From Psychroserpens sp. SPM9 (GTDB lineage Bacteria; Bacteroidota; Bacteroidia; Flavobacteriales; Flavobacteriaceae), in the NCBI RefSeq assembly GCF_025153525.1, contig NZ_JANZNR010000007.1, positions 222,553 to 286,552 on the forward strand: DNA of 64,000 nt, written 5' to 3'. Under the pieces are notes generated by a model, which saw nothing but the letters and a program-made list of their open reading frames with translations, was not told the origin of the DNA and did no database searches. This document shows positions 1 to 8,666 of this stretch, one piece after another. A program made the translations under genes and the position numbers. Position 1 is the first letter of the stretch. Each line of letters begins with the position of its first letter.

Positions 1-1083
1 AAGTTCAACATTTCTTAACCTCAGCATATTACTCAGTTTCCGTTTAGACATATAGCTTCTATACATGGTAAGCAAAGAAATAATAAGCAAGAATATGGTT
101 ATGGAAATAATAACATTTACATTTTTAATTTTATTGTTCACAGCCAGCTGCTCGATGCGTTCATTATTGGCAAGTTGCGCCACATTTTTATAGTTTTCAA
201 TGAGAAACCTGGATTTAACGATAATATTTTGTCTGATTTGGTCTTCATTGAGAAACCTATCCCGATAATTATTGTGAGAAATTAAAGCATTATAAGCTTC
301 TTTATCCTTTTCTAACATAGCATAAGTTAAAGACATGTTTTTATACACATCACTTAAAAGCTTATGTTTATTGGAGGCATCAATTGCATTTTGTCCTTCT
401 AAAAGCTGAACAGCATTAGCAAATTTCATATTCGCACTGTTGTAAAATGCCTTAGTAAAGAAATAGATGCCTTTGATGTAATTCCATTTGGCTCTCGAGT
501 AACCATGATCGTCTATATATTTTAAATCGTCGGCTGCTCTGGACAAATAAATCAGTGCTTTTTCTGAATTATGCACCTCTAAATAAGCTTCAGCCAAATA
601 CAATTTGGTATTGAGTAATAAAACGGCTCTTTTATCGGTATTGTCTTGATCACGAACCTCTTGTTTTTTAGCATAAAAAAGGGCCTTTTCAAAATAAGGA
701 ATAGGATTTACAGGCGGCTTTTTTTGCATATACATTTTACCTAAATGCAGGTATGAGCTCGCCAGTAAAAAGTTATCATTGCTTATTCGTGAGGCTTTAA
801 TGACCTGTGTAAAACTAGCTTCTGCTTTCTCATATTCATGCATAAAGTCGTAAATCTTACCAATCGTAAAATTTGCTTCTGCTTGTCCATAACTATCATT
901 TATAGAATCTGATAATTTAATGGCTTGGTTAAATAGCTTGAAGGATTGAGCAATATCATTAGTATTGTAATGATGTAATGCTACTGCGTTGATACTATCA
1001 ATTTTATTGATGAGTGCTCTTTCGGTTTGACCAAAAGATAAAAACGAACATAACAGAAAACAGAATAGTAGGTTTGCTTTCAT
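1..1083 (-). CDS. TPR-domain sensor histidine kinase, truncated by the window edge
   Basis: Reading the minus strand from an ATG at 1083 gives an open frame of 361 codons that runs off position 1. It begins with a signal peptide (MKANLLFCFLLCSFLSFGQ), followed by about 270 residues of helical repeats with TPR character (YLHLGKMY, LYLAEAYLE, NMSLTYAML). A single membrane segment (ISITIFLLIISLLTMY) and a basic juxtamembrane stretch (SKRKLSNMLRLRNVEL) come next. This is the usual layout of Flavobacteriaceae periplasmic-TPR sensor kinases, in which the dimerisation helix follows at once. The kinase domain itself lies outside the window, so histidine kinase (possibly hybrid) is inferred; a TPR-LuxR type regulator is the alternative. 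No exact TAnnTTTG box was seen upstream. Confidence 0.7.
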   Translation of the reverse strand, partial: MKANLLFCFLLCSFLSFGQTERALINKIDSINAVALHHYNTNDIAQSFKLFNQAIKLSDSINDSYGQAEANFTIGKIYDFMHEYEKAEASFTQVIKASRISNDNFLLASSYLHLGKMYMQKKPPVNPIPYFEKALFYAKKQEVRDQDNTDKRAVLLLNTKLYLAEAYLEVHNSEKALIYLSRAADDLKYIDDHGYSRAKWNYIKGIYFFTKAFYNSANMKFANAVQLLEGQNAIDASNKHKLLSDVYKNMSLTYAMLEKDKEAYNALISHNNYRDRFLNEDQIRQNIIVKSRFLIENYKNVAQLANNERIEQLAVNNKIKNVNVIISITIFLLIISLLTMYRSYMSKRKLSNMLRLRNVEL

Positions 1084-1289
1084 AATAGGCTTTAGGTTAA
1101 TTTGGGAGGATTAAAGTATCTCTAATTGAAGTACTTATAACAAAATAATCGTTGAACTCATCTTTTTATTGGATGAACTTCATATTTTAAAAACCGAATC
1201 CGTTGAACTGCATCCTAAATTTTGGTTGATTCAACAAAAAATCCTCTCCAAAAACTGAAGAGGATTTAAAATACTGTTGTTTTATTTAA

Positions 1290-2798
1290 TTATTGAACGG
1301 CTTGCCAAGCATCAATGTTTCCATAACCAAAACTACTGTTTTTGTACGGATAGAATTCGGCAGACTGCTTCAACCTATTTAACACTTGTGTTCTGCTCCA
1401 AGTTGGATGTCTAGACCATACTAGAGCTGCAATTCCCGCTGTAGTTGCTGTAGCCACCGAAGATCCTCCTGTATAACGTCTATCTCCATTATAGAATCCT
1501 AAAACCGGAGGTGCCTTACTGGTGTTGTTATCGCCTTCCATTATGATGGTAAAATCAATTTTATTTCCGCTATGACAGGTATCACAACGCTCATAATTAC
1601 TACCATCATTAACACCTGTAACCGCTACTGTTTCGCTCATAGTTGCTGGAAAAATCACACCAAATCCATTGGTAAAACTTGTAGAAGTTCCTCCAGCAGC
1701 GAAGATTAACTTATTCTTACTATACGCATATTTTACGGCATCTTTTATATTTCCTATAGACCAAACATAACCTATAGACATCGAAATAATTTTTACATCA
1801 CTTCTATTTCCTAATTGGGTTAAGGCTTTAGAAACACCTTTACGTTCGTGGTAATCATTTAATAAGACATCTTCAGTAGCACGATAAGCCACTAAGTTTG
1901 AATTGTAAGCAACGCCAACTGGCATACCATTGTCATTACGTGGTGCTGCCATAGTTGAGCCCATTGCTGTACCATGACCGCATTTGTCGTGAGGCCCATC
2001 ATAATTGCTTGACCACCACCAATTTGAATCTATAAATGTACCGTATTTTTGAACGAAGCGTCCACTAGAAACACCATCGTTAAATCCAGAGGTATTTAGC
2101 AAAGGTTGCGATGCTGAAACACCCGTATCAATTAAGCCTATTGTTACACCTGAGCCTGTAGACAAACTCCAAGCTTGCTGAATGTTATGTTCACTAAAGT
2201 TCCAGGCGACTTGAGCGTTATTCGGACTAATAGTTGTGTAGTGCGACGGATTAATATAATCGCCATTTTTATCACATCCCGAGCTCGAGCGGTATGCAAC
2301 TTCATTATAGGTAAATTGATTATACCCATTAGGTTCTAAATAACGAACATTTTTATTTTTTCTGAGGGCTACAATAGTTTCAATAGATGCAACACCTACA
2401 TCAATCACATTAAGAATCTCCTGTTCTACAACTTTTAATTCTTGCTTGTTAATCTTCTCTTTATCTGAAACGATATCCAGTAAGGCCTCTTTTTTTGCTT
2501 CTAATTCAGGATCTCTGGTTTCGCTAAAACTTTGTCCTTCATTCCCATAACCTATAGTAAGAACATTTTGACCATGCACAACTGCGCTCCATAAAAAGTG
2601 CGCATCTTCTTTACTCCAGTCAAAATCGCCAGTCGCTCTAATTGTTTCACTAATTCGGTTATTAATTTCTTGAACCGTAAGCGGTTCTTTTGGAAATTGA
2701 ATCTCTTGAGATTCTGTTTCAATAATGGCATCTTCTTTTGCACAAGATACTATGGTAATCGCTAGAAGAAGCAACACCTTTAGGTACATGTTTTTCAT
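1290..2798 (-). CDS. S8 family (subtilisin-like) serine protease lipoprotein
   Basis: 502 residues. The N-terminus is a type II signal peptide with a lipobox ending at Cys19 (TIVSC), so the protein is probably membrane-anchored. Residues about 60-160 resemble an I9-type propeptide (ending VRYLEPNGY). The peptidase S8 domain has Asp224 (LIDTGV), His275 (GHGTAMGS) and Ser447 (GGSSVATA) as catalytic triad. The position normally held by the oxyanion-hole Asn (AAGN) is Gly370 (AAGG). The domain ends at the C-terminus without a T9SS sorting domain, which fits lipoprotein rather than T9SS export. It is a single gene, with tatA downstream on the same strand beyond a 112-nt gap (2799-2914 lies upstream of this gene's neighbour tatA in reverse order). 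Family call is secure; substrate unknown. Confidence 0.88.
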   Translation of the reverse strand: MKNMYLKVLLLLAITIVSCAKEDAIIETESQEIQFPKEPLTVQEINNRISETIRATGDFDWSKEDAHFLWSAVVHGQNVLTIGYGNEGQSFSETRDPELEAKKEALLDIVSDKEKINKQELKVVEQEILNVIDVGVASIETIVALRKNKNVRYLEPNGYNQFTYNEVAYRSSSGCDKNGDYINPSHYTTISPNNAQVAWNFSEHNIQQAWSLSTGSGVTIGLIDTGVSASQPLLNTSGFNDGVSSGRFVQKYGTFIDSNWWWSSNYDGPHDKCGHGTAMGSTMAAPRNDNGMPVGVAYNSNLVAYRATEDVLLNDYHERKGVSKALTQLGNRSDVKIISMSIGYVWSIGNIKDAVKYAYSKNKLIFAAGGTSTSFTNGFGVIFPATMSETVAVTGVNDGSNYERCDTCHSGNKIDFTIIMEGDNNTSKAPPVLGFYNGDRRYTGGSSVATATTAGIAALVWSRHPTWSRTQVLNRLKQSAEFYPYKNSSFGYGNIDAWQAVQ

Positions 2799-2914
2799 TT
2801 AATATGATTTAGATTGGTTAATGATGTTCTAAATATATTAAATTATTGAAATTAAATCACGCTTATAATTGCGATTTTATTAAAAAATAGTAGAAAAAAA
2901 TAGAAATTTAATAG

Positions 2915-3202
2915 TTACGGATTTCGTCTTACTGAACCTGTAAAATCTTCAAGGTCGTCCTTTACTTTATTAATTTCTTGGGTAATATCTTTGGTTAAAT
3001 CGGTATCAATACCTTGCTTTTCTGCACTTTTAGTGATTTCAGATTTGATATCACTTGTAGCATCTCTAAGCATGCGCATCCCTTTACCTAAGCCACGAGC
3101 AACCTCAGGTATTTTATCTGCACCAAATACCATGACAACAATAACAAGAATAAACAAGATTTCTTGAAAGCCTAAAAATAAAAATGTCGCTGAATAAATC
3201 AC
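2915..3202 (-). CDS. tatA: Sec-independent translocase subunit TatA/TatE
   Basis: 95 residues with the TatA architecture. A short N-terminal membrane helix (about residues 5-26) is followed by the FG hinge (VFGADKIPEVARGLGKGM), an amphipathic helix and a charged tail rich in Lys/Asp/Glu. TatA oligomers form the protein-conducting path for folded proteins carrying twin-arginine signals. tatC is not in the window. A perfect -7 box (TATATTTG, minus strand) ends only 4 nt before the ATG, suggesting a leaderless or nearly leaderless mRNA. At least one likely Tat substrate, the M15 carboxypeptidase at 10035, is encoded nearby. Confidence 0.9.
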   Translation of the reverse strand: MIYSATFLFLGFQEILFILVIVVMVFGADKIPEVARGLGKGMRMLRDATSDIKSEITKSAEKQGIDTDLTKDITQEINKVKDDLEDFTGSVRRNP

Positions 3203-3206
3203 GTTG

Positions 3207-3214
3207 CAAATATA
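3207..3214 (-). promoter_or_regulatory. -7 promoter box of tatA (TATATTTG)
   Basis: Exact match to the Bacteroidota -7 consensus TAnnTTTG on the minus strand, 4 nt upstream of the tatA ATG. The transcription start would fall at or very close to the start codon. Confidence 0.6.
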
Positions 3215-3249
3215 ATGAGATGTTTTATTATAATGAGGTATTATATACC

Positions 3250-3284
3250 AAAAAAGAGCTGATAAGACTATCAGCTCTTTTTTA
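3250..3284 (-). terminator. Rho-independent terminator of the M1 peptidase operon
   Basis: Near-perfect hairpin with stem AAAAGAGCTGATA and a 4-nt loop, followed on the minus strand by a T-tract (TTTTTTGG). It lies just downstream of the stop codon at 3300 and upstream of tatA. Confidence 0.8.
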
Positions 3285-3299
3285 ATATTGAAACTAGGT

Positions 3300-5591
3300 T
3301 TAACCCTTTACTTTAGTCTTAAATTTATCAAATTCACTTTCTTCAACTTCTTTTGGCCAAGAATTATTTGACGTATCGATATCTGCCGTTTCCAATTTTG
3401 GATCTATAGTAATAGCTACAATTTCTTTTTCTGAAGCTACTGCTTTAGAGACCTCATTGTCATTAAATCTCCAAATTTGAGCAGGATAAGTTTCAGTTTT
3501 TGTTGTACCATCGGCATAGGTGAACTCAACAATTATTGGCATGACCAATCCGCCTGGCTTTTCAAAAGTGATGTTATAAAAGTATTTAGGCTGTTTGATG
3601 TTTTTACGTTCCTCTTCAGTAAAATTATCCATCATATACGCTTTTAAGGATGGCGAATTATCAGCCGATGTGCCTTGGCGTAATTTTTCATCAAACTCTT
3701 CGCTACCTTCTTCAACGAGGTAGACCCATTGTAGCTCTTCTAAATTCAAATTTCTGCTTTCAGCATAATTCTTCGCATATTGATTAGGCTCAGAAGACAC
3801 ATAGTATTTCTTAACATCCTTAAGACCAATATCTACCCAATCGGTTGTGTAAAACCATCCTCTCCAGTACCAATCCAAATCAAATGCAGAGGCATCTTCC
3901 ATTGTACGGAAAAAATCTTCAGGTGTTGGATGCTTAAACATCCATCGGTTGGCGTATTCTTTAAATGCATAATCAAACAACTCACGTCCCATGACCGTTT
4001 CTCTCAAAATGTTTAATGCTGTTGCAGGTTTTCCGTAGGCATTATTTCCAAATTGGTAAGTATTGAGTCCTTTGGTCATAATAGGCGCAATGAAATCTTG
4101 ATTTCCGCCCATGTATCTGGTAATATTTTTGGCTGGCCCGCGACGTGAAGGATACGATTCATCTCCAGGCGATAAAGCATCTGGATACCATTCTCCAAAA
4201 TCCTGCTCTGCAACATATTGCATAAATGTATTTAATCCTTCATCCATCCACGTCCATTGACGCTCATCACTGTTTACAATCATCGGGAAAAAATTATGCC
4301 CAACCTCATGGATAATCACACTCATCATTCCGTATTTGGTACGATCATCATATTTTCCGTTTTCATCAGGACGACCATAATTCCAGCAAATCATAGGATA
4401 TTCCATTCCTTGACGTCTTGCATGTACCGAAATTGCTTTATGATACGGATAATCAAAAGTCATTCTTGAGTACGATTTTAAGGTACTTGCCACAGCTTTT
4501 GTTGACCATTGTTCCCAGAGTGGATTTCCTTCTTTAGAATAAAGCGATACAGCCATCACATCTTTATCTCCAATCTTAACAGCCATCATATCCCATATGT
4601 ATTTCCTTGAAGTTGCGAAACCAAAATCTCTAACATTTTCGGCATAGAGTTTCCAGGTATTCTTCTTATTAGAACGTCCTTTTTCCCGAGCTTCAGCTTC
4701 AGCTTGAGTAGCAATAATTACAGGTTCATCGTAAGATTTTTTAGCGCTTTCATAACGTTTCATCATTGTGCTTGAAAAAACGTCTTTGCGATTCATTAAA
4801 CGGCCTGTACCATCTAATAAATGATCGGCAGGAACTGTAATATTCACTTCAAAGTTTCCGAAAGGCAATGCAAATTCATCACGTCCCCAAAACTGAGAAT
4901 TTTGCCAACCTTCAACATCATTATAAACAGCCATTCTAGGATAGAACTGGGCAATCACATAATTTCTATTGCCATCGGGAAACAACTCATACCCCGAACG
5001 ACCTCCATCGGTAACATGGTTGTTAATTTGATACCACCATTTAATTTTAAAAGAAAACTGATCTCCCGTTTTCATTGGCTTTGGTAACTCGACACGCATC
5101 ATTGTTTGATTGATCATGTGTGGTAAAGCTTTACCATCTATACTTGTCACTTGTTCGATATTGAAACCACCATCAAAACGTTCAGAAAGATACGATGATG
5201 AAAATCGAGAAGCCGACATAGCTGGTGTGACACGACTCGAATTGATGTCTTTAGAAGGTGAGTCTTTTTGTCTCACATTTTGATCCAGCTGAACCCACAA
5301 ATAACTCAATTCATCTGGCGAATTATTGGTATAAGTAATTGTTTCATTACCACTTAATACAGCCGTTTCATCATTAATTTCGATATCCATTTTATAATCG
5401 GCTTGTTGCTGATAATAGGCTGGACCTGGGGCACCAGAACCGGTTCGAAACATATTAGGTGTTGCAAATTCGTCATAGAGTTGTTTGAACTTATTCTGAT
5501 TGGTATGCCCAGACTTACGCTCTTGCTCTTGCGCCACGACATTTAACGAGATAAATGCTATAGACAGACAAAGGTATTTTAGTAGCTTCAT
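3300..5591 (-). CDS. M1 family zinc metallopeptidase, secreted
   Basis: 763 residues with a cleavable signal peptide (cut near VVAQ-EQE, residue 20). The N-terminal half is the beta-saddle typical of M1 gluzincins. A GMEYP substrate-binding motif (residues 395-399) corresponds to the GAMEN motif. The zinc site is HEVGH (His428, Glu429, His432) with the third ligand Glu451, 18 residues after the last His, in WMDEGLNTF. The C-terminal part is long and lysine-rich with no T9SS domain. It probably works in the periplasm or outer membrane as an aminopeptidase on short peptides. It is the last gene of the 8554-3300 minus-strand operon, 20 nt after the DUF6702 gene, and is followed by a strong terminator. 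Confidence 0.9.
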   Translation of the reverse strand: MKLLKYLCLSIAFISLNVVAQEQERKSGHTNQNKFKQLYDEFATPNMFRTGSGAPGPAYYQQQADYKMDIEINDETAVLSGNETITYTNNSPDELSYLWVQLDQNVRQKDSPSKDINSSRVTPAMSASRFSSSYLSERFDGGFNIEQVTSIDGKALPHMINQTMMRVELPKPMKTGDQFSFKIKWWYQINNHVTDGGRSGYELFPDGNRNYVIAQFYPRMAVYNDVEGWQNSQFWGRDEFALPFGNFEVNITVPADHLLDGTGRLMNRKDVFSSTMMKRYESAKKSYDEPVIIATQAEAEAREKGRSNKKNTWKLYAENVRDFGFATSRKYIWDMMAVKIGDKDVMAVSLYSKEGNPLWEQWSTKAVASTLKSYSRMTFDYPYHKAISVHARRQGMEYPMICWNYGRPDENGKYDDRTKYGMMSVIIHEVGHNFFPMIVNSDERQWTWMDEGLNTFMQYVAEQDFGEWYPDALSPGDESYPSRRGPAKNITRYMGGNQDFIAPIMTKGLNTYQFGNNAYGKPATALNILRETVMGRELFDYAFKEYANRWMFKHPTPEDFFRTMEDASAFDLDWYWRGWFYTTDWVDIGLKDVKKYYVSSEPNQYAKNYAESRNLNLEELQWVYLVEEGSEEFDEKLRQGTSADNSPSLKAYMMDNFTEEERKNIKQPKYFYNITFEKPGGLVMPIIVEFTYADGTTKTETYPAQIWRFNDNEVSKAVASEKEIVAITIDPKLETADIDTSNNSWPKEVEESEFDKFKTKVKG

Positions 5592-5611
5592 AATGCTTAT
5601 TAGAGGTTGAT

Positions 5612-6112
5612 TTATTTAAAGTTTAAGTATTGATTTCTATCGTCTTTTGTAAATATCAAATTATTTACTTTAGAATTTATTTTGGTTTTGACCACATTTT
5701 TCTGTTTCGGAAATTTATCAAAAAGCACAGTATTACTAATCTCAATGGTCGCTATCTTATCAATATTTTCTATTTCAAGATAACAGACTACAATATCATT
5801 ATCGTATTCTTTTCCAATGAAATTAAATGTCACATTTTTGGTATTAACTTTTATATCAATTTTTTGAGACAAATACGTTTTAAGGTAATCGTCGACCATA
5901 GGTTTTTCATCTATGGTTGTCATTTTTATGGTTTTATCGTAACGTTCTTGTAGCGTAAGTTCTAAATCGGCAATATCTATTCTGGTAATAATTTGAATCG
6001 CTTTTTTATCTTTTACATAGCTTAATTGTGTGACACTCACATAGTATTTATGAGCCGAAGTCATAAAAAGAGGAAAAATAACGGCTATTAAAGTGACTTT
6101 TAAAAAGTTCAT
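5612..6112 (-). CDS. DUF6702 family secreted protein
   Basis: 166 residues with a signal peptide that ends at SAH, followed by the family signature HKYYVSVTQ. The rest is predicted beta-rich (RIDIADLELTLQERYD). I recognise this as the Bacteroidota DUF6702 family; its function is unknown. It sits 20 nt upstream of the M1 peptidase gene and 85 nt downstream of the third CarboxypepD_reg-like paralog, so it is likely co-transcribed with both. The pairing suggests a periplasmic or outer-membrane accessory role for the peptidase, but this is inference from position only. Confidence 0.8.
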   Translation of the reverse strand: MNFLKVTLIAVIFPLFMTSAHKYYVSVTQLSYVKDKKAIQIITRIDIADLELTLQERYDKTIKMTTIDEKPMVDDYLKTYLSQKIDIKVNTKNVTFNFIGKEYDNDIVVCYLEIENIDKIATIEISNTVLFDKFPKQKNVVKTKINSKVNNLIFTKDDRNQYLNFK

Positions 6113-6197
6113 AACAATCTATAATTCGTAAAAATAGCCATTTTATGAATTATATTTTACTTAAAATATGTTAATAAATGGAACCTTCAATTAGGTT

Positions 6198-6998
6198 TTA
6201 GTTTTTTGAAATCTCATCGGTTTCGTTAAAGAGGTATAACTTCTGAAGTAAAAACTCATACATTTTAAAACTATTATAATCTTTGCAAAGTTTTGCGAAG
6301 TTTGGATCTTCGGAAACATAGTAGAAAAAATCGGTCTTTAAATGAGCTTCAATCTCATAATCTGAAAACAGCATTTCAGAAAATTCTGATGCCGTTTTGT
6401 TAATGCAATTTTCTTGTTCTTCCAGCCTTACAGCTTGCTTCAACTTCTTGGTGCGTCCTGAAATTTTATTTAATATTTTATGAATATTAATACCTACATA
6501 CAATGGCGCTATCACTATAGATTTACCAGCATCGGCTTCATACAGTTTACGTTCTTTCTGAGTTTTTGGTTTGCCTGTGTAGCCAGGAATCCCAACATCA
6601 TAAAAATTAATATCGCGTTTGGCGTCACTGTTTTCAATATCGCTCATTAAATCACCCGTTAACACTTTGCCAACAACCACCTCATCCAATTCGTTAACCC
6701 GATCTGTAAGTGTTATGGCTATAAATTTTAGTTCCATATTTGCCTTTGAAACAACTATGGTTTGAGGCGTATACTGAATACTGGAAATTAAAATAGTATC
6801 GTTTACTTTTGCCGGAAGCTCAAACTTGCCTTCATCATTAGTAACCGTGAATTTTTGGGCTGAAATATTGAGTACATGAATACTACCTAAGTCTGAACTC
6901 GCTGTAATTTTCCCTTTTAAATCAATCGTCTGCGCTGTACTAACAAAACAGCAAACGAGCGTTAATAATAGGCATGATATGTGATTAATTGTCTTCAA
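6198..6998 (-). CDS. CarboxypepD_reg-like domain protein, paralog A
   Basis: 266 residues. A signal peptide (cut after STAQ) is followed by a CarboxypepD_reg-like domain (about residues 25-105, DLKGKITASSDLGSIHVLN to DEVVVG), the fold found at the N-terminus of SusC receptors, here standing alone. The second half is helical and unassigned, with a conserved block around DINFYDVGIPGYTG and a C-terminal FFYYVSEDP...YEFLLQKL segment. It is the third of three tandem paralogs; its start overlaps the end of paralog B by 14 nt, indicating translational coupling. Function unknown, probably periplasmic. Confidence 0.8.
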   Translation of the reverse strand: MKTINHISCLLLTLVCCFVSTAQTIDLKGKITASSDLGSIHVLNISAQKFTVTNDEGKFELPAKVNDTILISSIQYTPQTIVVSKANMELKFIAITLTDRVNELDEVVVGKVLTGDLMSDIENSDAKRDINFYDVGIPGYTGKPKTQKERKLYEADAGKSIVIAPLYVGINIHKILNKISGRTKKLKQAVRLEEQENCINKTASEFSEMLFSDYEIEAHLKTDFFYYVSEDPNFAKLCKDYNSFKMYEFLLQKLYLFNETDEISKN

Positions 6999-7752
6999 CT
7001 TGTAATTTAAACGCTTTGAGTTTTGCTTTTAAAAACTCCAACATCTCGTATTCATTTTTAGATTTACTCAAAGGCAAAAAGGCTTCATCATAGGACATGA
7101 AATAAAAAAACTCCTGCTGCTTGGCAATACTTAAGGTATCATTTTCAAAAAGATATTTAGAATATTTAGCCATTGCTTCATCTGTTGCGAGATTTAATTC
7201 ATCGCGTTTCACTTGTTCCTTCAAGCGTTTTGTTCGACCCGTAATCCAGTTAATCAAAGGATTTAAAGGCACTAAACCTCCACCACTATTGGCTTCATAT
7301 ACACGTCTTTCACTTAAAGTCATTCGTCGTCCGGTGTAACCAGGAATACCAACATCATAAAAATTAATATCGCGTTTGGCGTCACTATTTTCAATATCGG
7401 ATGTTAAATCTCCGGTCAATATCTTACCAACAATCACCTGATCTAGAACATTAATTTTATCCTCAAGATTGACGGTGACCTGCTTAGATTGCATGATGAT
7501 ATCAGAAATCACAAATTCTTTAGGTTCGTATTGAATTCCTGAAACCATAATTGTATCATATTGCTTTGCTGGAATTACAAACTCGCCGTCATCATTGGTA
7601 ATGGTAAATTTACTGGCAGATTTATTAATGATATGAATACCTACCAAATCGCCTTTAGCTTCAATTTTACCTTTAATATCTTGAGTTTGCGCGAATCCTT
7701 CCGAAGAAAAAATCACAACTAAAAAAAATAATAGTTGCTTAATCCTTACCAC
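6985..7752 (-). CDS. CarboxypepD_reg-like domain protein, paralog B
   Basis: 255 residues, closest to paralog A. A signal peptide (EGFAQ) is followed by a CarboxypepD_reg-like domain (DIKGKIEAKGDLVGIHIIN to DQVIVG). The second half shares the block LTGD-SDIENSDAK-RDINFYDVGIPGYTG with A and ends in FFYFMSYDE...YEMLEFLKAKL. It overlaps paralog A by 14 nt at its 3' end and paralog C by 14 nt at its 5' end. The DNA of the conserved block (7349-7386) is identical over 38 nt to 6592-6629 in paralog A, far above the general divergence of the two genes. Confidence 0.8.
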   Translation of the reverse strand: MVRIKQLLFFLVVIFSSEGFAQTQDIKGKIEAKGDLVGIHIINKSASKFTITNDDGEFVIPAKQYDTIMVSGIQYEPKEFVISDIIMQSKQVTVNLEDKINVLDQVIVGKILTGDLTSDIENSDAKRDINFYDVGIPGYTGRRMTLSERRVYEANSGGGLVPLNPLINWITGRTKRLKEQVKRDELNLATDEAMAKYSKYLFENDTLSIAKQQEFFYFMSYDEAFLPLSKSKNEYEMLEFLKAKLKAFKLQVEDN

Positions 7753-8554
7753 TATCAGCGTTTAAAAATTCTTGACTTTTTTTATACAGTACTTCTAAAA
7801 ACTCAAGTTCATTTCCATAGTTAAGCATGCTCACATCAAAATCTTTATCTGCTTGCACATAAAGGATAAATTCTTCAACACGATGCTCAGGAATCTTAAA
7901 ATTATCAATGATAAATTCTGAACCAAAATAATATTTAACCGAATCTACTGGAACCTCAGGAATTCCCGCTGCTTTTTTATCTTTCACCTTACTTCTAAAT
8001 AAAGGAAGCAGCAATTGGTCTACAACATTTACAATATTTAAACCATTAACCATAGTTTGGGATTGCGAATGCATGGTTTCATTAATGGCTTTAGAACGGT
8101 TATCATCTGGAAACTCATATTCGTCACTTTTTTTTATTCCGAAATAAATCGCATCCAATTTGGGATTGAATGTTTTTACCGAGTTAATATCTGTTTTTAA
8201 CTCGCCTGAAAGTCCTTTCGTTAAGACCAGTATTTCGTCAAGTTTATTGATTTCTTCAATCAAAAACACACGCATGCGTTTGGAAGCCATAATAGCTTCG
8301 CTCACTTGTAAATCAAAATTTTGATATTTTAAAGCTCTAAATTCAATAAAATCGTTTAGCGCTACAGCAATAGAAAACTCACCATTTTCGTTAGTAATAA
8401 CTCCTTTATTAGAAGAGGTATTAAAGACAGTGATGCCTTCAACATCATCACCTTCAACAATAATTTTACCGTCAACTTTGATACGTTTAATCTCTTGTGA
8501 TGTGACCAACAAAGAAGAAAATGCTATAAAACATAAGAGTAGTCGTTTTTTCAT
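7739..8554 (-). CDS. CarboxypepD_reg-like domain protein, paralog C
   Basis: 271 residues and the first gene of the operon. A signal peptide (SLLVTSQE) is followed by a CarboxypepD_reg-like domain (IKVDGKIIVEGDDVEGITVFN to LDEILV). It is the most diverged of the three: the DINFYDVGIPGYTG block is replaced by KLDAIYFGIKKSDEYEFP, but the C-terminal pattern (EFILYVQADKDF...LEFLEVLYKKSQEF) is retained. It overlaps paralog B by 14 nt. No exact -7 box was seen between 8555 and 8666, the short region it shares with the divergent pepE gene. Confidence 0.78.
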   Translation of the reverse strand: MKKRLLLCFIAFSSLLVTSQEIKRIKVDGKIIVEGDDVEGITVFNTSSNKGVITNENGEFSIAVALNDFIEFRALKYQNFDLQVSEAIMASKRMRVFLIEEINKLDEILVLTKGLSGELKTDINSVKTFNPKLDAIYFGIKKSDEYEFPDDNRSKAINETMHSQSQTMVNGLNIVNVVDQLLLPLFRSKVKDKKAAGIPEVPVDSVKYYFGSEFIIDNFKIPEHRVEEFILYVQADKDFDVSMLNYGNELEFLEVLYKKSQEFLNADSGKD

Positions 8555-8666
8555 AGTTGCTATTTGTTTAGTAAAGAAATGATTTGAAACCTTAAATTAT
8601 TAATAAAGCCTATCTAAACTTTTGTTAAATTATACTTATACCTAAATTTACAACAAATTACGACCA

